Shown: piece by piece, positions 44,874 through 54,993 of the stretch
Position numbering within the stretch: position 1 is the stretch's first letter
Layout: the number at the start of each line of letters is the position of its first letter
Assembly (NCBI RefSeq): GCF_000720135.1
Contig: NZ_JOIU01000007.1
Span: 1-64,000, forward strand
DNA from: Streptomyces sp. NRRL S-1022
GTDB lineage: Bacteria; Actinomycetota; Actinomycetes; Streptomycetales; Streptomycetaceae
Length of the DNA: 64,000 nt
Direction: 5' to 3'
Made by a program: the position numbers and the translations under genes
Notes under the pieces: model-generated
What the model was told of the DNA's origin: nothing
Seen by the model: only the letters and a program-made list of their open reading frames with translations
The model's database searches: none

Positions 44874-45575
44874 ATGGCGAGGAAGGAAACCGCGGCGGAC
44901 GCCGCGAACGCAGGGCGACTGAAGCAGATCGCCCTCACGTACAAGATGACCCGCAAGGCCGACAAGACGATCGGCCTTGTACTCGCGGCCGTCGGCATCG
45001 GCACCCTCGGTGTCTTCCTCGCGATCGGCTTTCTGATCGGCCACCCGGTCTATCTGGGCATCTTCGGCCTGCTGATCGCTCTGCTGGCGACGGCGATCGT
45101 GTTCGGCCGCCGGGCCGAGCGGGCCGCCTTCGGCCAGATGGAGGGCCAGCCGGGCGCCGCCGCGGCCGTGCTGGACAACATCGGCCGGGGCTGGACGACG
45201 ACTCCGGCGGTGGCGATGAACCGCAGCCAGGACGTGGTGCACCGGGCCGTCGGCAAGGCCGGCATCGTGCTGGTCGCCGAGGGCAACCCGAACCGGGTGA
45301 AGACCCTGCTGGCCGCCGAGAAGAAGAAGATGAACCGCATCGTCGCGGACGTCCCGGTGCACGACCTGATCGTCGGCGACGGCGAGGGCCAGGTCGAGCT
45401 GAAGAAGCTCCGCACCACCATGCTGAAGCTCCCGCGCGTGCTCACCGGCCCCCAGGTCACGGCCACCAACGACCGGCTGCGCGCCCTGGGCGACCTGATG
45501 AGCAACATGCCCCTGCCGAAGGGCCCGATGCCCAAGGGCATGAAGCTCCCGAAGGGCGGCCCGCGGGGCCGCTAG
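44874..45575 (+). CDS. DUF4191 membrane protein
   Basis: This 233-residue protein has a basic N-terminus (MARKETAADAANAGRLKQI), two adjacent hydrophobic helices at about residues 38-80 (TIGLVLAAVGIGTLGVFLAI and the next), and a cytoplasmic remainder with several basic stretches. The tail repeats Lys-Gly-Pro-Met/Leu motifs. Function is unknown. Proteins of this family usually stand near lipA in actinobacteria, so a link with lipoylation has been conceivable but is unproven. The message is probably leaderless. Confidence 0.88.
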   Translation: MARKETAADAANAGRLKQIALTYKMTRKADKTIGLVLAAVGIGTLGVFLAIGFLIGHPVYLGIFGLLIALLATAIVFGRRAERAAFGQMEGQPGAAAAVLDNIGRGWTTTPAVAMNRSQDVVHRAVGKAGIVLVAEGNPNRVKTLLAAEKKKMNRIVADVPVHDLIVGDGEGQVELKKLRTTMLKLPRVLTGPQVTATNDRLRALGDLMSNMPLPKGPMPKGMKLPKGGPRGR

Positions 45576-45628
45576 CGCTGACACGCCGCCGAACGGAGCA
45601 TCCGGCCGGTAATCGGGTCGTCCGCTCC

Positions 45629-45634
45629 TAGCCT
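45629..45634 (+). promoter_or_regulatory. Candidate -10 box for a leaderless transcript
   Basis: TAGCCT ends seven bases before the GTG at 45642 with no ribosome-binding site between them. Confidence 0.45.
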
Positions 45635-45641
45635 TCGGGGT

Positions 45642-46730
45642 GTGACAAAACGACACATTGCGTACCTGGCATGCGCCACGACCCTCGTCGGGGCAGTCGT
45701 CGGCGCCACCCCGGCGTCGGCCGCCCACCGAGTCCTCGTGGTGCATGCGGGTGAGTCGATCCAGAAGGCGGTCAACGCCGCCAAGGCCGGCGACACCGTG
45801 TTCGTGCTCGCCGGCACCTACCGTGAGAGCGTCACGGTCAAGACGGCCGGCCTGACCCTGCGCGGTGCGGGCCCCGGCACCGTGATCCAGCCCCCCGCCA
45901 AGAAGACCAAGCCCGCCCCGCACGGCAAGAAGGCCGCCGTCACCTGCCTCTCGGACGGCAACGGCATCTGTGTGGTGGGGGGCAAGACCAAGCCCCTCAC
46001 CGGCGTCACCGTCTCCGATCTGAAGGTGACGGGCTTCGCCCGGAGCGGCCTGTTCTCCATGGGCACCGACCGGCTGACCGTGAAGCGTGTGATCGCCGAG
46101 CACAACGGCCAGTGGGGCATCGCCCAGGAGCACTCCACCCGCGGGCTGTTCCGCAACAACACCGCCCTGGCCAACGGGGACGCGGGGCTGTTCCTCGCCA
46201 ACAACGTCAAGGCCGAGCAGGGCGCCACGGACAGCAAGGGCGCGGTGGCCGACCACAACCGGCTGCAGGGCAACCGGATCGGCATCACCGTCCGCCGGCT
46301 GCGCAACCTCGCCGTCACGAACAACTACGTCACCGGCAACTGCGCGGGCGTGTTCGTCGTCGGCGACGAGAACAAGCCGCGGGCCGGCGCCCTCACCGTC
46401 AGCGACAACCTGGTCGTGCAGAACAACAAGTACTGCCCGAAGACCGCCCGGCTGCCCTACCTGAAGGGCTCCGGCATCGTGCTGACCGGCACCGAGAAGG
46501 CCCTGGTGACGCGGAACCGGGTCACCGGCCACCAGGGCAAGTCCCCGCTGTCCGGCGGCATCGTCCTGTTCAAGAGCTTCGTGGGCGCCCCCAGCGAGAA
46601 GAACCGGATCACCGGCAACCGGCTGGCGGACAACTCCCCGGCGGACCTCGTCAACCAGGAGACCGTCAAGAGCGGCAACGCCTTCACCGGCAACTCCTGC
46701 CGGGCCTCCCGGCCCGCGGGCCTGTGCTGA
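45642..46730 (+). CDS. Secreted right-handed parallel beta-helix protein
   Basis: The 362-residue product has a signal peptide (MTKRHIAYLACATTLVGAVV up to ATPASAA, cleavage near residue 28). A pectate-lyase/NosD-like beta-helix follows, with repeated N-x-x-x-G-N turns such as RLQGNRIGITVRRL, VTNNYVTGNCAGVFVV and VTRNRVTGHQG. This fold binds or cleaves polysaccharides, but catalytic residues are not obvious. Four Cys residues may form disulfides. It stands next to the O-methyltransferase and pigment genes. A part in the spore or cell surface is only a guess from that position. Confidence 0.85.
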   Translation: MTKRHIAYLACATTLVGAVVGATPASAAHRVLVVHAGESIQKAVNAAKAGDTVFVLAGTYRESVTVKTAGLTLRGAGPGTVIQPPAKKTKPAPHGKKAAVTCLSDGNGICVVGGKTKPLTGVTVSDLKVTGFARSGLFSMGTDRLTVKRVIAEHNGQWGIAQEHSTRGLFRNNTALANGDAGLFLANNVKAEQGATDSKGAVADHNRLQGNRIGITVRRLRNLAVTNNYVTGNCAGVFVVGDENKPRAGALTVSDNLVVQNNKYCPKTARLPYLKGSGIVLTGTEKALVTRNRVTGHQGKSPLSGGIVLFKSFVGAPSEKNRITGNRLADNSPADLVNQETVKSGNAFTGNSCRASRPAGLC

Positions 46731-46773
46731 CCGGACGGCCGTACCCGATCCACGCAAGGAAGGAAGGCGGCAC

Positions 46774-47838
46774 ATGACCGCACCATCCCGCGCGCCCTCG
46801 GCTCCCCCGGAGCCCGGGGCACCCCCCTCCCCTCCCCCGTCGATGCGGCTGCGCGAGCTCGCGTTCGGGGCGGCCTGCGCCGCCGCGGTCCGCGCCGCCG
46901 CCCGGCTGGGCGTCGCCGACGCGCTCGGCGACGCCCCCATGACCGTGGACACCCTGGCGGCGGCGCTGCACACCGAGCCGGGGCCGCTGCGCCGGCTGCT
47001 GCGCGCCCTGTCCTGCTACGGCGTCTTCGCCGAGCGGCCGGACGGGACGTTCGCCCACACCGAGATGTCCCGGCTGCTGCGCGAGGACGACCCGAACAGC
47101 CTGCGGGCCATCGCGATGTGGTGCACCGAGCCGTGGACCTGGGACGCCTGGCCGCTCCTGGACCAGGCGGTGCGCACCGGCCGCAACGTCGTGGAGGACC
47201 TGTACGGCAAGGAGTTCTTCACCTACCTCAACGAGGACGCCCCCGAGTCGGCGGACGTCTTCAACCGCGCGATGACCCGCTCCAGCGAGCAGTCGGCGCG
47301 CGAGGTGGCGGCCCTGCTGGACCTGTCCGGCAGCCGCTCGGTGGCGGACATCGGCGGCGGCCAGGGGCACGTGGTGGCCTGCCTGCTGGACAAGTACCCG
47401 GCGATGCACGGCAGCCTGCTCGACCTGCCCCGGGTGGTCGAGAAGGCCCTGCCGCGGCTGCGCGAGGGCGGTGACCTCGCCGACCGCGTGCGGATCGTGC
47501 CGGGCGACGTCCGGGACGCCGTCCCGGTCGAGGCCGACGTCTACATCATCAAGAACATCCTGGAGTGGGACGACGAGAGCACGACCCGGCTGCTGCGCAA
47601 CGTCGTCGAGGCGGGCGGGCCCGGCACCCGCGTCGTCGTCATCGAGAACCTGGTGGACGACACCCCCTCGATGCGCTTCAGCACCGCCATGGACCTGCTG
47701 CTCCTGCTGAACGTGGGCGGGGCCAAGCACACCACGGACAGCATGGTCGGCCGGCTTGAGGCGGCGGGCCTGGCCGTCGGGGACATCCGCCCGGTCAACC
47801 CGTTCCTGCACGCGTTCGACTGCATGGTCCCCGCGTGA
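46774..47838 (+). CDS. SAM-dependent O-methyltransferase (polyketide type)
   Basis: The 354-residue protein has the two-part layout of small-molecule O-methyltransferases. A helical dimerisation/winged-helix region (~15-110; LRELAFGAACAAAVRAAARL) is followed by a Rossmann domain with SAM motif SVADIGGGQGHVVACLLDKY and the catalytic-region sequence YIIKNILEWDDESTTRLL. The family commonly methylates aromatic polyketide hydroxyls. It is convergent with the whiE-type operon across a strong shared hairpin, so it is a likely tailoring enzyme for the pigment. AAGGAAGG precedes the ATG. It is 43 bp after the beta-helix gene. Confidence 0.88.
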   Translation: MTAPSRAPSAPPEPGAPPSPPPSMRLRELAFGAACAAAVRAAARLGVADALGDAPMTVDTLAAALHTEPGPLRRLLRALSCYGVFAERPDGTFAHTEMSRLLREDDPNSLRAIAMWCTEPWTWDAWPLLDQAVRTGRNVVEDLYGKEFFTYLNEDAPESADVFNRAMTRSSEQSAREVAALLDLSGSRSVADIGGGQGHVVACLLDKYPAMHGSLLDLPRVVEKALPRLREGGDLADRVRIVPGDVRDAVPVEADVYIIKNILEWDDESTTRLLRNVVEAGGPGTRVVVIENLVDDTPSMRFSTAMDLLLLLNVGGAKHTTDSMVGRLEAAGLAVGDIRPVNPFLHAFDCMVPA

Positions 47839-47854
47839 GCGACTCACCCCAGCA

Positions 47855-47897
47855 CACCGGTGCCGGGTCCGCGTCGGACGCGGGCCCGGCACCGGTG
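47855..47897. terminator. Bidirectional terminator between O-methyltransferase gene and pigment operon
   Basis: A 19-bp stem with one G-U pair (47855-47873 with 47879-47897) and loop TCGGA lies between the two convergent stop codons. Confidence 0.85.
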
Positions 47898-47911
47898 GTC
47901 CGGCCGGAGGG

Positions 47912-48244
47912 TCAGGCGCCGGCGTCGCGCTCCCAGAGGTAGAAGCGCTGGGCCATGGCGTCCTTCGGGGAGCGCCAGGTCTCCGGGTCGTACGCGCTGA
48001 CGTACGCCGTGAGCCGCTCGCTGACCTCCTTGAACTCGGGGTGCGAGGTGATCTTGGCGATGGCCGGCCCGGGCTCGCGGTCGGATTCGATGAGGTGCAT
48101 GTACACATCACCGAACTGGAAGAGGCTGCGCCGGACGACACCGACGAGGTGCGGCAGCTCTCCGCGGTCGGACTCCTCGAACACCTTGGCGATGCCGGGG
48201 GCGGAGCCCGGGGCCATACGGGCGACGATCAGGGCCTGGTGCAC
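47912..48244 (-). CDS. TcmI-family polyketide cyclase (WhiE ORFVII type)
   Basis: This 110-residue ferredoxin-like-fold cyclase acts late in ring closure of the pigment polyketide. It starts MHQALIVARMAPGSAPGIAK and carries SLFQFGDVYMHLIESD and the terminal AMAQRFYLWERD, all typical of the TcmI/WhiE VII family. It is the last gene of the seven-gene minus-strand operon, 21 bp after the aromatase gene. Confidence 0.92.
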   Translation of the reverse strand: MHQALIVARMAPGSAPGIAKVFEESDRGELPHLVGVVRRSLFQFGDVYMHLIESDREPGPAIAKITSHPEFKEVSERLTAYVSAYDPETWRSPKDAMAQRFYLWERDAGA

Positions 48245-48265
48245 GGTCGTCTCCTGTCGTCCGGC

Positions 48266-49001
<736 letters not shown>

Positions 49002-49020
49002 GTTCTCCTCCTTTGCTTCC

Positions 49021-50265
49021 TCACTGCGCGGTGCCGCGTCGCAGCACCAGCGCCGAGTTCGACCCCATGAGTCCGCGGCTGAGGACCAGCGCCGTCCGCA
49101 GTTCTGCGACACGGGCGCGGCCCGTCACGAGGTCGAGGTCGTGGCAGACGTCGAAGACGTTCGGCGTCGGCGGGATCAGGCCGTGTTCCATCGCGAGCAC
49201 GGCCGCCGCGGTGTCCAGCACGGGGGCCGCGCAGTACCCCCGGCCGATCCCGGCCTTCGGCGCGGTGACCGGTACCCGGGTGCCGCGCTCACCGAGGACG
49301 TCGGCGATGGCCAGCGCCTCGGCCCGGTCCGCCGCCGGGACCCCGAGGGCGTCGGCGAAGACGACGTCGACCTCCTCGGGGGCGCAGCAGGCCTCCCGCA
49401 GGGCCTGCCGGGCGGCCTGCGCGAGGCCCTCCCGGGACGCCTCCCAGCGGGAGGCGCCGGTGAAGGTCGCCCCGTGGCCCGCCACGAAGGCCTGGATCCG
49501 GGCGCCGCGGGCGCGGGCGGTGCCCGACGCCTCCACCACGAGCATGGCGCCGCCCTCGGCGGGCACGAACCCGCAGGCCCCGTCCGTAAACGGGCGGTAG
49601 GCCCGGGACGGGTCCGGCTCGCGGCTCAGTTCGTCGTAGCCGAGCTGGCAGACCATCGAGTACGGCGCGAGGGGTGCCTCGGTGGAGCCGGCCACGATCA
49701 CGTCGGTGCCGCGCCGTACCGCCCGTGCCGCGTGGGCGAGGGCGTCCAGGCCGCCGGCCTCGTCGGAGGCGACGACCGAGCAGGGTCCCTTGAAGCCGCG
49801 GCGGATGGACACCTGGCCGGTGCTCGCGGCGTAGAACCAGGCGATGGACTGGTACGGCCCGACGAACCGGCTGCCCTTGCCCCACAGCTGCTGCAGTTCG
49901 CGCTGGCCGAACTCGCCGCCGCCGGATCCGGCCGCGGTGACCACGCCGATGGAGTAGGGCGCGTCGGGCACGCTGCCCGGCCCGAGCCGGGCGTCGTCCA
50001 GCGCGAAGTCGGCCGCGGCCATGGCGTAGTGCGTGAACCGGTCGGTCTGGACGAGGAAGCGCTCCTCGATCGTCGCCGCCGGGTCGAAGGCGCGGACCTC
50101 ACCGGCCACCCTGAGGGGAAGGTGCTCGCAGCCCTCGCGGGTGATCCGGTCGAGGACGCTCAGGCCCTCCTGGGTGGACTTCCAGAAGGTGCCGGTGGTG
50201 GTGCCGTTGGGCGCGACCACACCGATGCCGGTGATGGCCGCGTGCCGGTCCTGCGGTTCGCTCAT
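49021..50265 (-). CDS. Ketosynthase beta subunit / chain-length factor (WhiE ORFIV type)
   Basis: KS-beta pairs with KS-alpha, decarboxylates malonyl-ACP for priming and sets chain length. The 414-residue product has the thiolase-like fold but no active-site Cys. The equivalent position in SVVASDEAGGLDALAHA is Glu169, whereas most chain-length factors have Gln. The C-terminal SRGLMGSNSALVLRRG is intact. It lies 7 bp downstream of KS-alpha and 19 bp before the ACP. Confidence 0.95.
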   Translation of the reverse strand: MSEPQDRHAAITGIGVVAPNGTTTGTFWKSTQEGLSVLDRITREGCEHLPLRVAGEVRAFDPAATIEERFLVQTDRFTHYAMAAADFALDDARLGPGSVPDAPYSIGVVTAAGSGGGEFGQRELQQLWGKGSRFVGPYQSIAWFYAASTGQVSIRRGFKGPCSVVASDEAGGLDALAHAARAVRRGTDVIVAGSTEAPLAPYSMVCQLGYDELSREPDPSRAYRPFTDGACGFVPAEGGAMLVVEASGTARARGARIQAFVAGHGATFTGASRWEASREGLAQAARQALREACCAPEEVDVVFADALGVPAADRAEALAIADVLGERGTRVPVTAPKAGIGRGYCAAPVLDTAAAVLAMEHGLIPPTPNVFDVCHDLDLVTGRARVAELRTALVLSRGLMGSNSALVLRRGTAQ

Positions 50266-50272
50266 CGTGTCC

Positions 50273-51532
50273 TCACTCCCTCGGCCGGGTCAGGATCACC
50301 GCGGACTGGAAGCCGCCGAACCCGCTGCCCACGGACAGCACGCTGGTCAGCTTCCGTTCGCGGGCGACACGCGGGACGTAGTCCAGGTCGCACTCGGGGT
50401 CGGGGATCTCGTAGTTCGCGGTCGGCGGTACGACCTGCTTGACGAGGGCCAGTACGCAGGCGACCAGCTCGATGGCACCGATCGCCCCGAGGGAGTGCCC
50501 CACCATGGATTTGATGGAGCTCATCGGGGTGTCGTACGCGTGGTGGCCGAGCGCCCGCTTCACGGCCGCCGTCTCGTGGCGGTCGTTCTGCCGGGTGCCG
50601 GAGCCGTGCGCGTTGACGTAGTCGATCGCCGTGGGGTCGAGCCGCGCCTGGTCGAGGGCGGTGTCGATGGCACGCGCCATCTCCAGTCCCTCCTTGGTCA
50701 GGCCGGTCATGTGGTAGGCGTTGCCGAAGGTGGCGTAGCCGCCGAACTCGCAGTACACGTGGGCACCGCGGGCCCGGGCGTGCTCCAGTTCCTCCAGGAC
50801 GAGCACCGCGCCGCCCTCGCCCATGACGAAGCCGTCACGGTTGTTGTCGAAGGGCCGGGAGGCGTGCGCGGGGTCGTCGTTGTTCGGGGACGTGGCCTTG
50901 ATCGCGTCGAAGCAGGCCATGGTGATCGGGGAGATCGGCGAGTCCGACGCCCCGGCGATGCATATGTCGGCCCGGCCCTCCTGGACGGTGTGGAAGGCGT
51001 ACCCGACGGCGTCCAGGCCGGAGGTGCAGCCGGTGGAGACGGTCTGTACCGGGCCCTGTGCGCCGAAGCGTTCCGCCACCGCGGAGGCCACGGTGCTCGG
51101 GGAGAACGCCCGGTGCAGCTGCGGCTCCGCCTCGGTGTGGTCGACGTCCCAGCGCCGGCCACGGTGGCTGACCAGGACGTAGTCGTGCTCCAGCCGGGTG
51201 GTGCCGCCGACGGCGGTGCCCAGGGAGACACCGACCCGCCAGGGGTCCTCCCGGGCGAGGTCGAGACCGGAGTCCCGTACCGCCTCCTCGCCGGCGACCA
51301 GGGCGAACTGTATGTACCGGTCCGCCCGCTGGACCTGGTCGGCGTCCAGGCCGTGTGCGGCGGGATCGAAGTCGCACTCGGCGGCGATCCGGGACCTCAG
51401 CCCGGTCGGGTCGAAGAACGTGATGCCCCGCGTCGCGGTACGGCCTTCGGCGAGCAGCCCCCAGAACGCCGGTACGCCGATCCCGCCCGGTGCCACGACG
51501 CCTATGCCGGTGACCGCCACGCGCCGGCTCAT
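50273..51532 (-). CDS. Ketosynthase alpha subunit of the type II PKS (WhiE ORFIII type)
   Basis: KS-alpha catalyses the repeated Claisen condensations of malonyl units. The 419-residue product has the full catalytic set: Cys169 in [16 protein letters not shown], His309 in [12 protein letters not shown], Lys341 and His346 in [16 protein letters not shown]. The start overlaps the cupin stop by 4 bp (ATGA). Spore-pigment type rather than antibiotic type is inferred from the whole gene order. Confidence 0.97.
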   Translation of the reverse strand: MSRRVAVTGIGVVAPGGIGVPAFWGLLAEGRTATRGITFFDPTGLRSRIAAECDFDPAAHGLDADQVQRADRYIQFALVAGEEAVRDSGLDLAREDPWRVGVSLGTAVGGTTRLEHDYVLVSHRGRRWDVDHTEAEPQLHRAFSPSTVASAVAERFGAQGPVQTVSTGCTSGLDAVGYAFHTVQEGRADICIAGASDSPISPITMACFDAIKATSPNNDDPAHASRPFDNNRDGFVMGEGGAVLVLEELEHARARGAHVYCEFGGYATFGNAYHMTGLTKEGLEMARAIDTALDQARLDPTAIDYVNAHGSGTRQNDRHETAAVKRALGHHAYDTPMSSIKSMVGHSLGAIGAIELVACVLALVKQVVPPTANYEIPDPECDLDYVPRVARERKLTSVLSVGSGFGGFQSAVILTRPRE

Positions 51533-51960
51533 GAGCGGACCTGCGCCCGGTCGGCCGGCGCGGCGGCGACGGTTTCCGTCCCCTCGGTGTCGACGTGACC
51601 GAGGGCCGGCCGGGGGGCCAGCGGGCCCAGGTGGAAGACGATCCGCGCCTCCACGTCGCCGACGTTGCGGAAGCGGTGGCGCATGTTCATGGGGATCATC
51701 AGCCCCTGCTCGGGCCGCAGCGGGTGCGGTTCCCCGTCCAGGTCCACCTCCAGCCGGCCGCAGACGACGTAGACGAACTCCTCGGAGTAGGGGTGGTAGT
51801 GCTCCCCGATGCGGTCGCCGGGCTGCACGATGGCCACGCCCATGAAACCGCTGGTGGAGCCCACCGTCGCCGGGGTGAGCATGGCGCGCAGATCGCCGCC
51901 GCGCCGGGTGTTGGGGTCGACCTCGCTGAGGTCCACGATCTTCGGAAGGGGTTTGATCAC
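51529..51960 (-). CDS. Cupin-domain protein (WhiE ORFII type)
   Basis: This 143-residue single-cupin protein has metal-ligand motifs [19 protein letters not shown] (His, His, Glu) and [10 protein letters not shown] (His). Its role in pigment synthesis is not settled; it may help in cyclisation, oxidation or protein stability. It overlaps KS-alpha by 4 bp and lies 34 bp after the ORFI-type gene. This is the canonical whiE position. Confidence 0.93.
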   Translation of the reverse strand: MIKPLPKIVDLSEVDPNTRRGGDLRAMLTPATVGSTSGFMGVAIVQPGDRIGEHYHPYSEEFVYVVCGRLEVDLDGEPHPLRPEQGLMIPMNMRHRFRNVGDVEARIVFHLGPLAPRPALGHVDTEGTETVAAAPADRAQVRS

Positions 51961-51994
51961 GGCATTCCTCCGTTGGTGTGCTGGGCCTGCCGGG

Positions 51995-53077
51995 TCAGGC
52001 GTCGGGCGAGCGGCGGTCGGTGACGAGGTCCATGCCGACGGGCTCCCCGTCCAGCAGGCTGCCGAGCGCGTCCTGCCGTCCGGGCTCCGGTAGCAGGACC
52101 CGGGCGCCCGGGCCGGGGCGTACGTCGACCAGCCGGACGACGACGTCGTCGCGCTGGAAGATCGTGCTGCGCAGGATCGGGTCGTCCGGGTCCTCCGCCG
52201 CCGCCTCGTCCTGCTGGGCGAGCAGCTCCGCCAGCCGCATGCCGCGGTCCGGCCGGGCCGGGTAGTACAGCGCCTGCCGCTCGCCCTCGGTGAGTTCGTC
52301 CGCGGTGACGTGGTGCACGGCGGGCAGCGCCGCCCGGGTGAAGAACACCCGCGCGGACTCCTGGTCGTCGAGGTCGCGCTCCTGCTCCAGGTAGGGGTTG
52401 ATGGCCTCCTCGACGGCCCGCACCTCGGGCTGCCGGGCGACGTGGCGCAGCGCCGCGAGCAGGTCGCCGCGCACCTCGATGGCCCGCACGACCCGGTTGC
52501 CGTGCATGAACAGGGAGGTACGGCACAGCCGGGTCGTCTCGTCGACCTGCGCCTCGGGCGAGGCGTAGTCGGAGAGGATCCGCTTGACCTCCCGCTCGCT
52601 GCCCGGCTTGACCGTGAAGGTCAGCGCGTGCCGGATCACGCCGTCGCCGATCCGCGGGGAGGCCTGGAGCCGGCGCCGCGACGCGGCCCCGGCCGGCTCG
52701 CCGCCGGTCTCGCGGACGATGTGGAACCGCAGCGACCGGGTGTCCCGGACGCAGCTGTGCAGCGGTTCCACCATCCGCACGTGCTCCTCGCTGTTCACCC
52801 AGGTGAGGAACGGCGGGGCGCTCTCCCACTCGCTGGTGATGAGCCATTGGGAGGGGTTCTCGATCGACTGGCACAGCTGGTCGCTGACGTGGCCGGGCAC
52901 CTGCGCCACCTGGTTGCACAGTTGTTCGTAGGCCTCCAGGAACTGCTGCTGGGCACCGTCGTGGACGTCCACGAGCAGGACGACCCGGAGACGGGAGCCG
53001 TCGAACACGGACTGGGAGACCCTCTTCGACACCTCGCGCGTCGACTGGTCCGAGATCTTTTCCGACAGGGTGGTCAT
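51995..53077 (-). CDS. SchA/CurD-like protein (WhiE ORFI type)
   Basis: This 360-residue protein is the first gene of the pigment operon. It has two ferredoxin-like segments: [20 protein letters not shown] (residues ~30-50, antibiotic biosynthesis monooxygenase type) and [19 protein letters not shown] (~150-170). Homologues occur at the start of spore-pigment clusters (whiE, sch, cur). Its exact role is unknown; a monooxygenase or an organising function has been suggested for the family. ATG at 53077 ([12 protein letters not shown]) has AAGGAG nine bases upstream; ATG at 53086 is too close to that site. Confidence 0.9.
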   Translation of the reverse strand: MTTLSEKISDQSTREVSKRVSQSVFDGSRLRVVLLVDVHDGAQQQFLEAYEQLCNQVAQVPGHVSDQLCQSIENPSQWLITSEWESAPPFLTWVNSEEHVRMVEPLHSCVRDTRSLRFHIVRETGGEPAGAASRRRLQASPRIGDGVIRHALTFTVKPGSEREVKRILSDYASPEAQVDETTRLCRTSLFMHGNRVVRAIEVRGDLLAALRHVARQPEVRAVEEAINPYLEQERDLDDQESARVFFTRAALPAVHHVTADELTEGERQALYYPARPDRGMRLAELLAQQDEAAAEDPDDPILRSTIFQRDDVVVRLVDVRPGPGARVLLPEPGRQDALGSLLDGEPVGMDLVTDRRSPDA

Positions 53078-53276
53078 GCTGCGCATCTCCTTCACGGGGG
53101 CAGAGGCGAACGCCGGCCGCCGATGACGCGACGTCAGCGCTCCTTGATCCTGTGCCGCTTCCCGCGGTGCGCGCGACTCGCGTGAACCACGTGGGTGATG
53201 AAGTACGCGAAAGCCGTCTCAGCGGGCACAGAAACAGCGACGCGCCTCACATCCCGACCCTGCCTCTGGAGACTCG
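53078..53276. promoter_or_regulatory. Divergent promoter region of the pigment cluster
   Basis: These 199 bp separate the ORFI-type operon from the FAD hydroxylase gene and must hold both promoters. In S. coelicolor the whiE genes are expressed in spores and the divergent hydroxylase gene depends on sigma-F. I could not identify a clear sigma-F or sigma-WhiG motif by eye. Confidence 0.5.
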
Positions 53277-54935
53277 ATGCAGCACAAAGCCGATCACCAG
53301 GTGCCCGTCCTCGTCGTGGGCGGCTCTCTGGTGGGCCTGTCCCTCTCCCTGTTCCTGGGCCGTCTCGGCGTACCGCACATGCTCGTCGAGCGGCACTCCG
53401 GAACGTCGATCCACCCGCGTGGCCGCGGCAACAACCTGCGCACGATGGAGCTGTTCCGGGTGGCCGGCATCGAGCCGGACATCAAGGCGGCGGCCTCGCT
53501 CCTCGCGGCCAACCACGGCATCCTCCAGACTCCGACGCTGGTCGGCGACGCCGGCGAATGGCTGTTCAGAGAGATCGACCCGGGCGGCGGACTGGCGAAG
53601 TTCAGCCCCACGACGTGGTGCCTGTGCAGCCAGAACGACCTCGAACCGGTGCTGCTGAAGGGGGCCCGCGCCCTCGGCGGCGACCTGCGCTACTTCCACG
53701 AACTGGAGGCGGTCGAGCAGGACCCCGAAGGGGTGACGGCGTTCGTCCGGGACCGTGACAGCGACGCGCTGTACACCGTCCGGGCGGACTATCTGGTCGC
53801 GTGCGACGGCCCGCGCAGCCCGGTCCGCAACCGGCTCGGCATCGGACAGAGCGGGCCGGGCGACCTCTTCGCCAACGTGAGTGTCACCTTCCGCTCCAAG
53901 CTGCTCGCCGAGACGGTCGGCGACCGGCACTTCATCTGCTGCTATCTCACGAACCCCGAGGCCGACGGCGCCCTGCTGCCCGTCGACAACACGGAGCACT
54001 GGGTCTTCCACGCCCCCTGGCACCCGGAGCACGGCGAGACCCTGGAGGAGTTCACCGAGGAGCGGCTCCAGCGGCACATCCGGCTGGCCGTCGGCGTCCC
54101 CGACCTCGACGTCGAGATCACCGGCAAGGCGTCCTGGCGCGCCGCGGAACGCGTCGCCGAGCGGTACTCGGCCGGCCGGGTCCTGCTCGCCGGCGACTCC
54201 GCCCACGAGATGTCCCCGACCGGCGCCTTCGGCTCCAACACCGGCATCCAGGACGCCCACAACCTGGCCTGGAAGCTGTCCGCCGTCCTCGACGGCTGGG
54301 CCGGACCGGGTCTGCTGGAGACCTACGACACCGAACGCCGGCCCGTCGCCCTGGCCACCAGCGCCCGCGCCTCGGCCCGGTCGGTGGAGCACAGCCACCC
54401 CGGTTTCGCGCCCACGCCCGGCGTCGGCGGCGGCCCGCGCAGCGGCATCCTCCCGGTGGTCCTGTGCTACCGCTACCTGGAGGGCGCCGTCCTGGACGCC
54501 GACCCCACCCATCCGGTCGTACCCGACGCGGTGCGGCTGACCGCGGACCCGGGCAGCCGGTCCCCGCACCTGTGGCTGCGCCGGGCGGGCGCCCGGCTCT
54601 CCACGGTCGACCTGTACGAGCGGTCCATGGTGCTGCTCTGCGACGCCGGGTCGGCGGCGGGCGCCGCCTGGCACGCGGCCGCCCGCCGCATCGCCGGCAC
54701 GGACGGCGTACGGCTGGAGGCGTACCGGATCGGCGCGGGTGCGGACGCCGACCTGACGTACGACGGAGAGGGACCCGGCGGCGGCACGGACTGGGCCGCG
54801 GCGCACGGCACGACGGCCGACGGGGCGGTGCTGGTACGGCCGGACGGGTTCGTCGCCTGGCGCGCGGCCGGCGCGGCGGCGGACCCGGAGGCGGAGCTGC
54901 GGGGGGTGCTGGCGGCGGTCCTGCGCAGGGGCTGA
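53277..54935 (+). CDS. FAD-dependent polyketide hydroxylase (WhiE ORFVIII type)
   Basis: This 552-residue class A flavin monooxygenase hydroxylates the aromatic pigment. It has the FAD/NAD(P)H motifs VLVVGGSLVGLSLSLFLG (~10-27), YLVACDGPRSPVRNRLGI (~180) and GRVLLAGDSAHEMSPTGAFG (~300). A C-terminal thioredoxin-like domain is typical of PHBH-type polyketide hydroxylases. It is divergent from the pigment operon exactly as whiE ORFVIII is in S. coelicolor. Confidence 0.94.
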   Translation: MQHKADHQVPVLVVGGSLVGLSLSLFLGRLGVPHMLVERHSGTSIHPRGRGNNLRTMELFRVAGIEPDIKAAASLLAANHGILQTPTLVGDAGEWLFREIDPGGGLAKFSPTTWCLCSQNDLEPVLLKGARALGGDLRYFHELEAVEQDPEGVTAFVRDRDSDALYTVRADYLVACDGPRSPVRNRLGIGQSGPGDLFANVSVTFRSKLLAETVGDRHFICCYLTNPEADGALLPVDNTEHWVFHAPWHPEHGETLEEFTEERLQRHIRLAVGVPDLDVEITGKASWRAAERVAERYSAGRVLLAGDSAHEMSPTGAFGSNTGIQDAHNLAWKLSAVLDGWAGPGLLETYDTERRPVALATSARASARSVEHSHPGFAPTPGVGGGPRSGILPVVLCYRYLEGAVLDADPTHPVVPDAVRLTADPGSRSPHLWLRRAGARLSTVDLYERSMVLLCDAGSAAGAAWHAAARRIAGTDGVRLEAYRIGAGADADLTYDGEGPGGGTDWAAAHGTTADGAVLVRPDGFVAWRAAGAAADPEAELRGVLAAVLRRG

Positions 54936-54993
54936 GCACACCGGTGAGCCCGGCGGCCGCCGGGCTCACCGGGATCCGGGATTCAGGCCCCGG

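Noticed and set aside
45642..46730. Calling the beta-helix protein a pectate lyase
   Set aside because: The fold is clear from repeats, but catalytic residues were not identified, so no enzyme activity is claimed.
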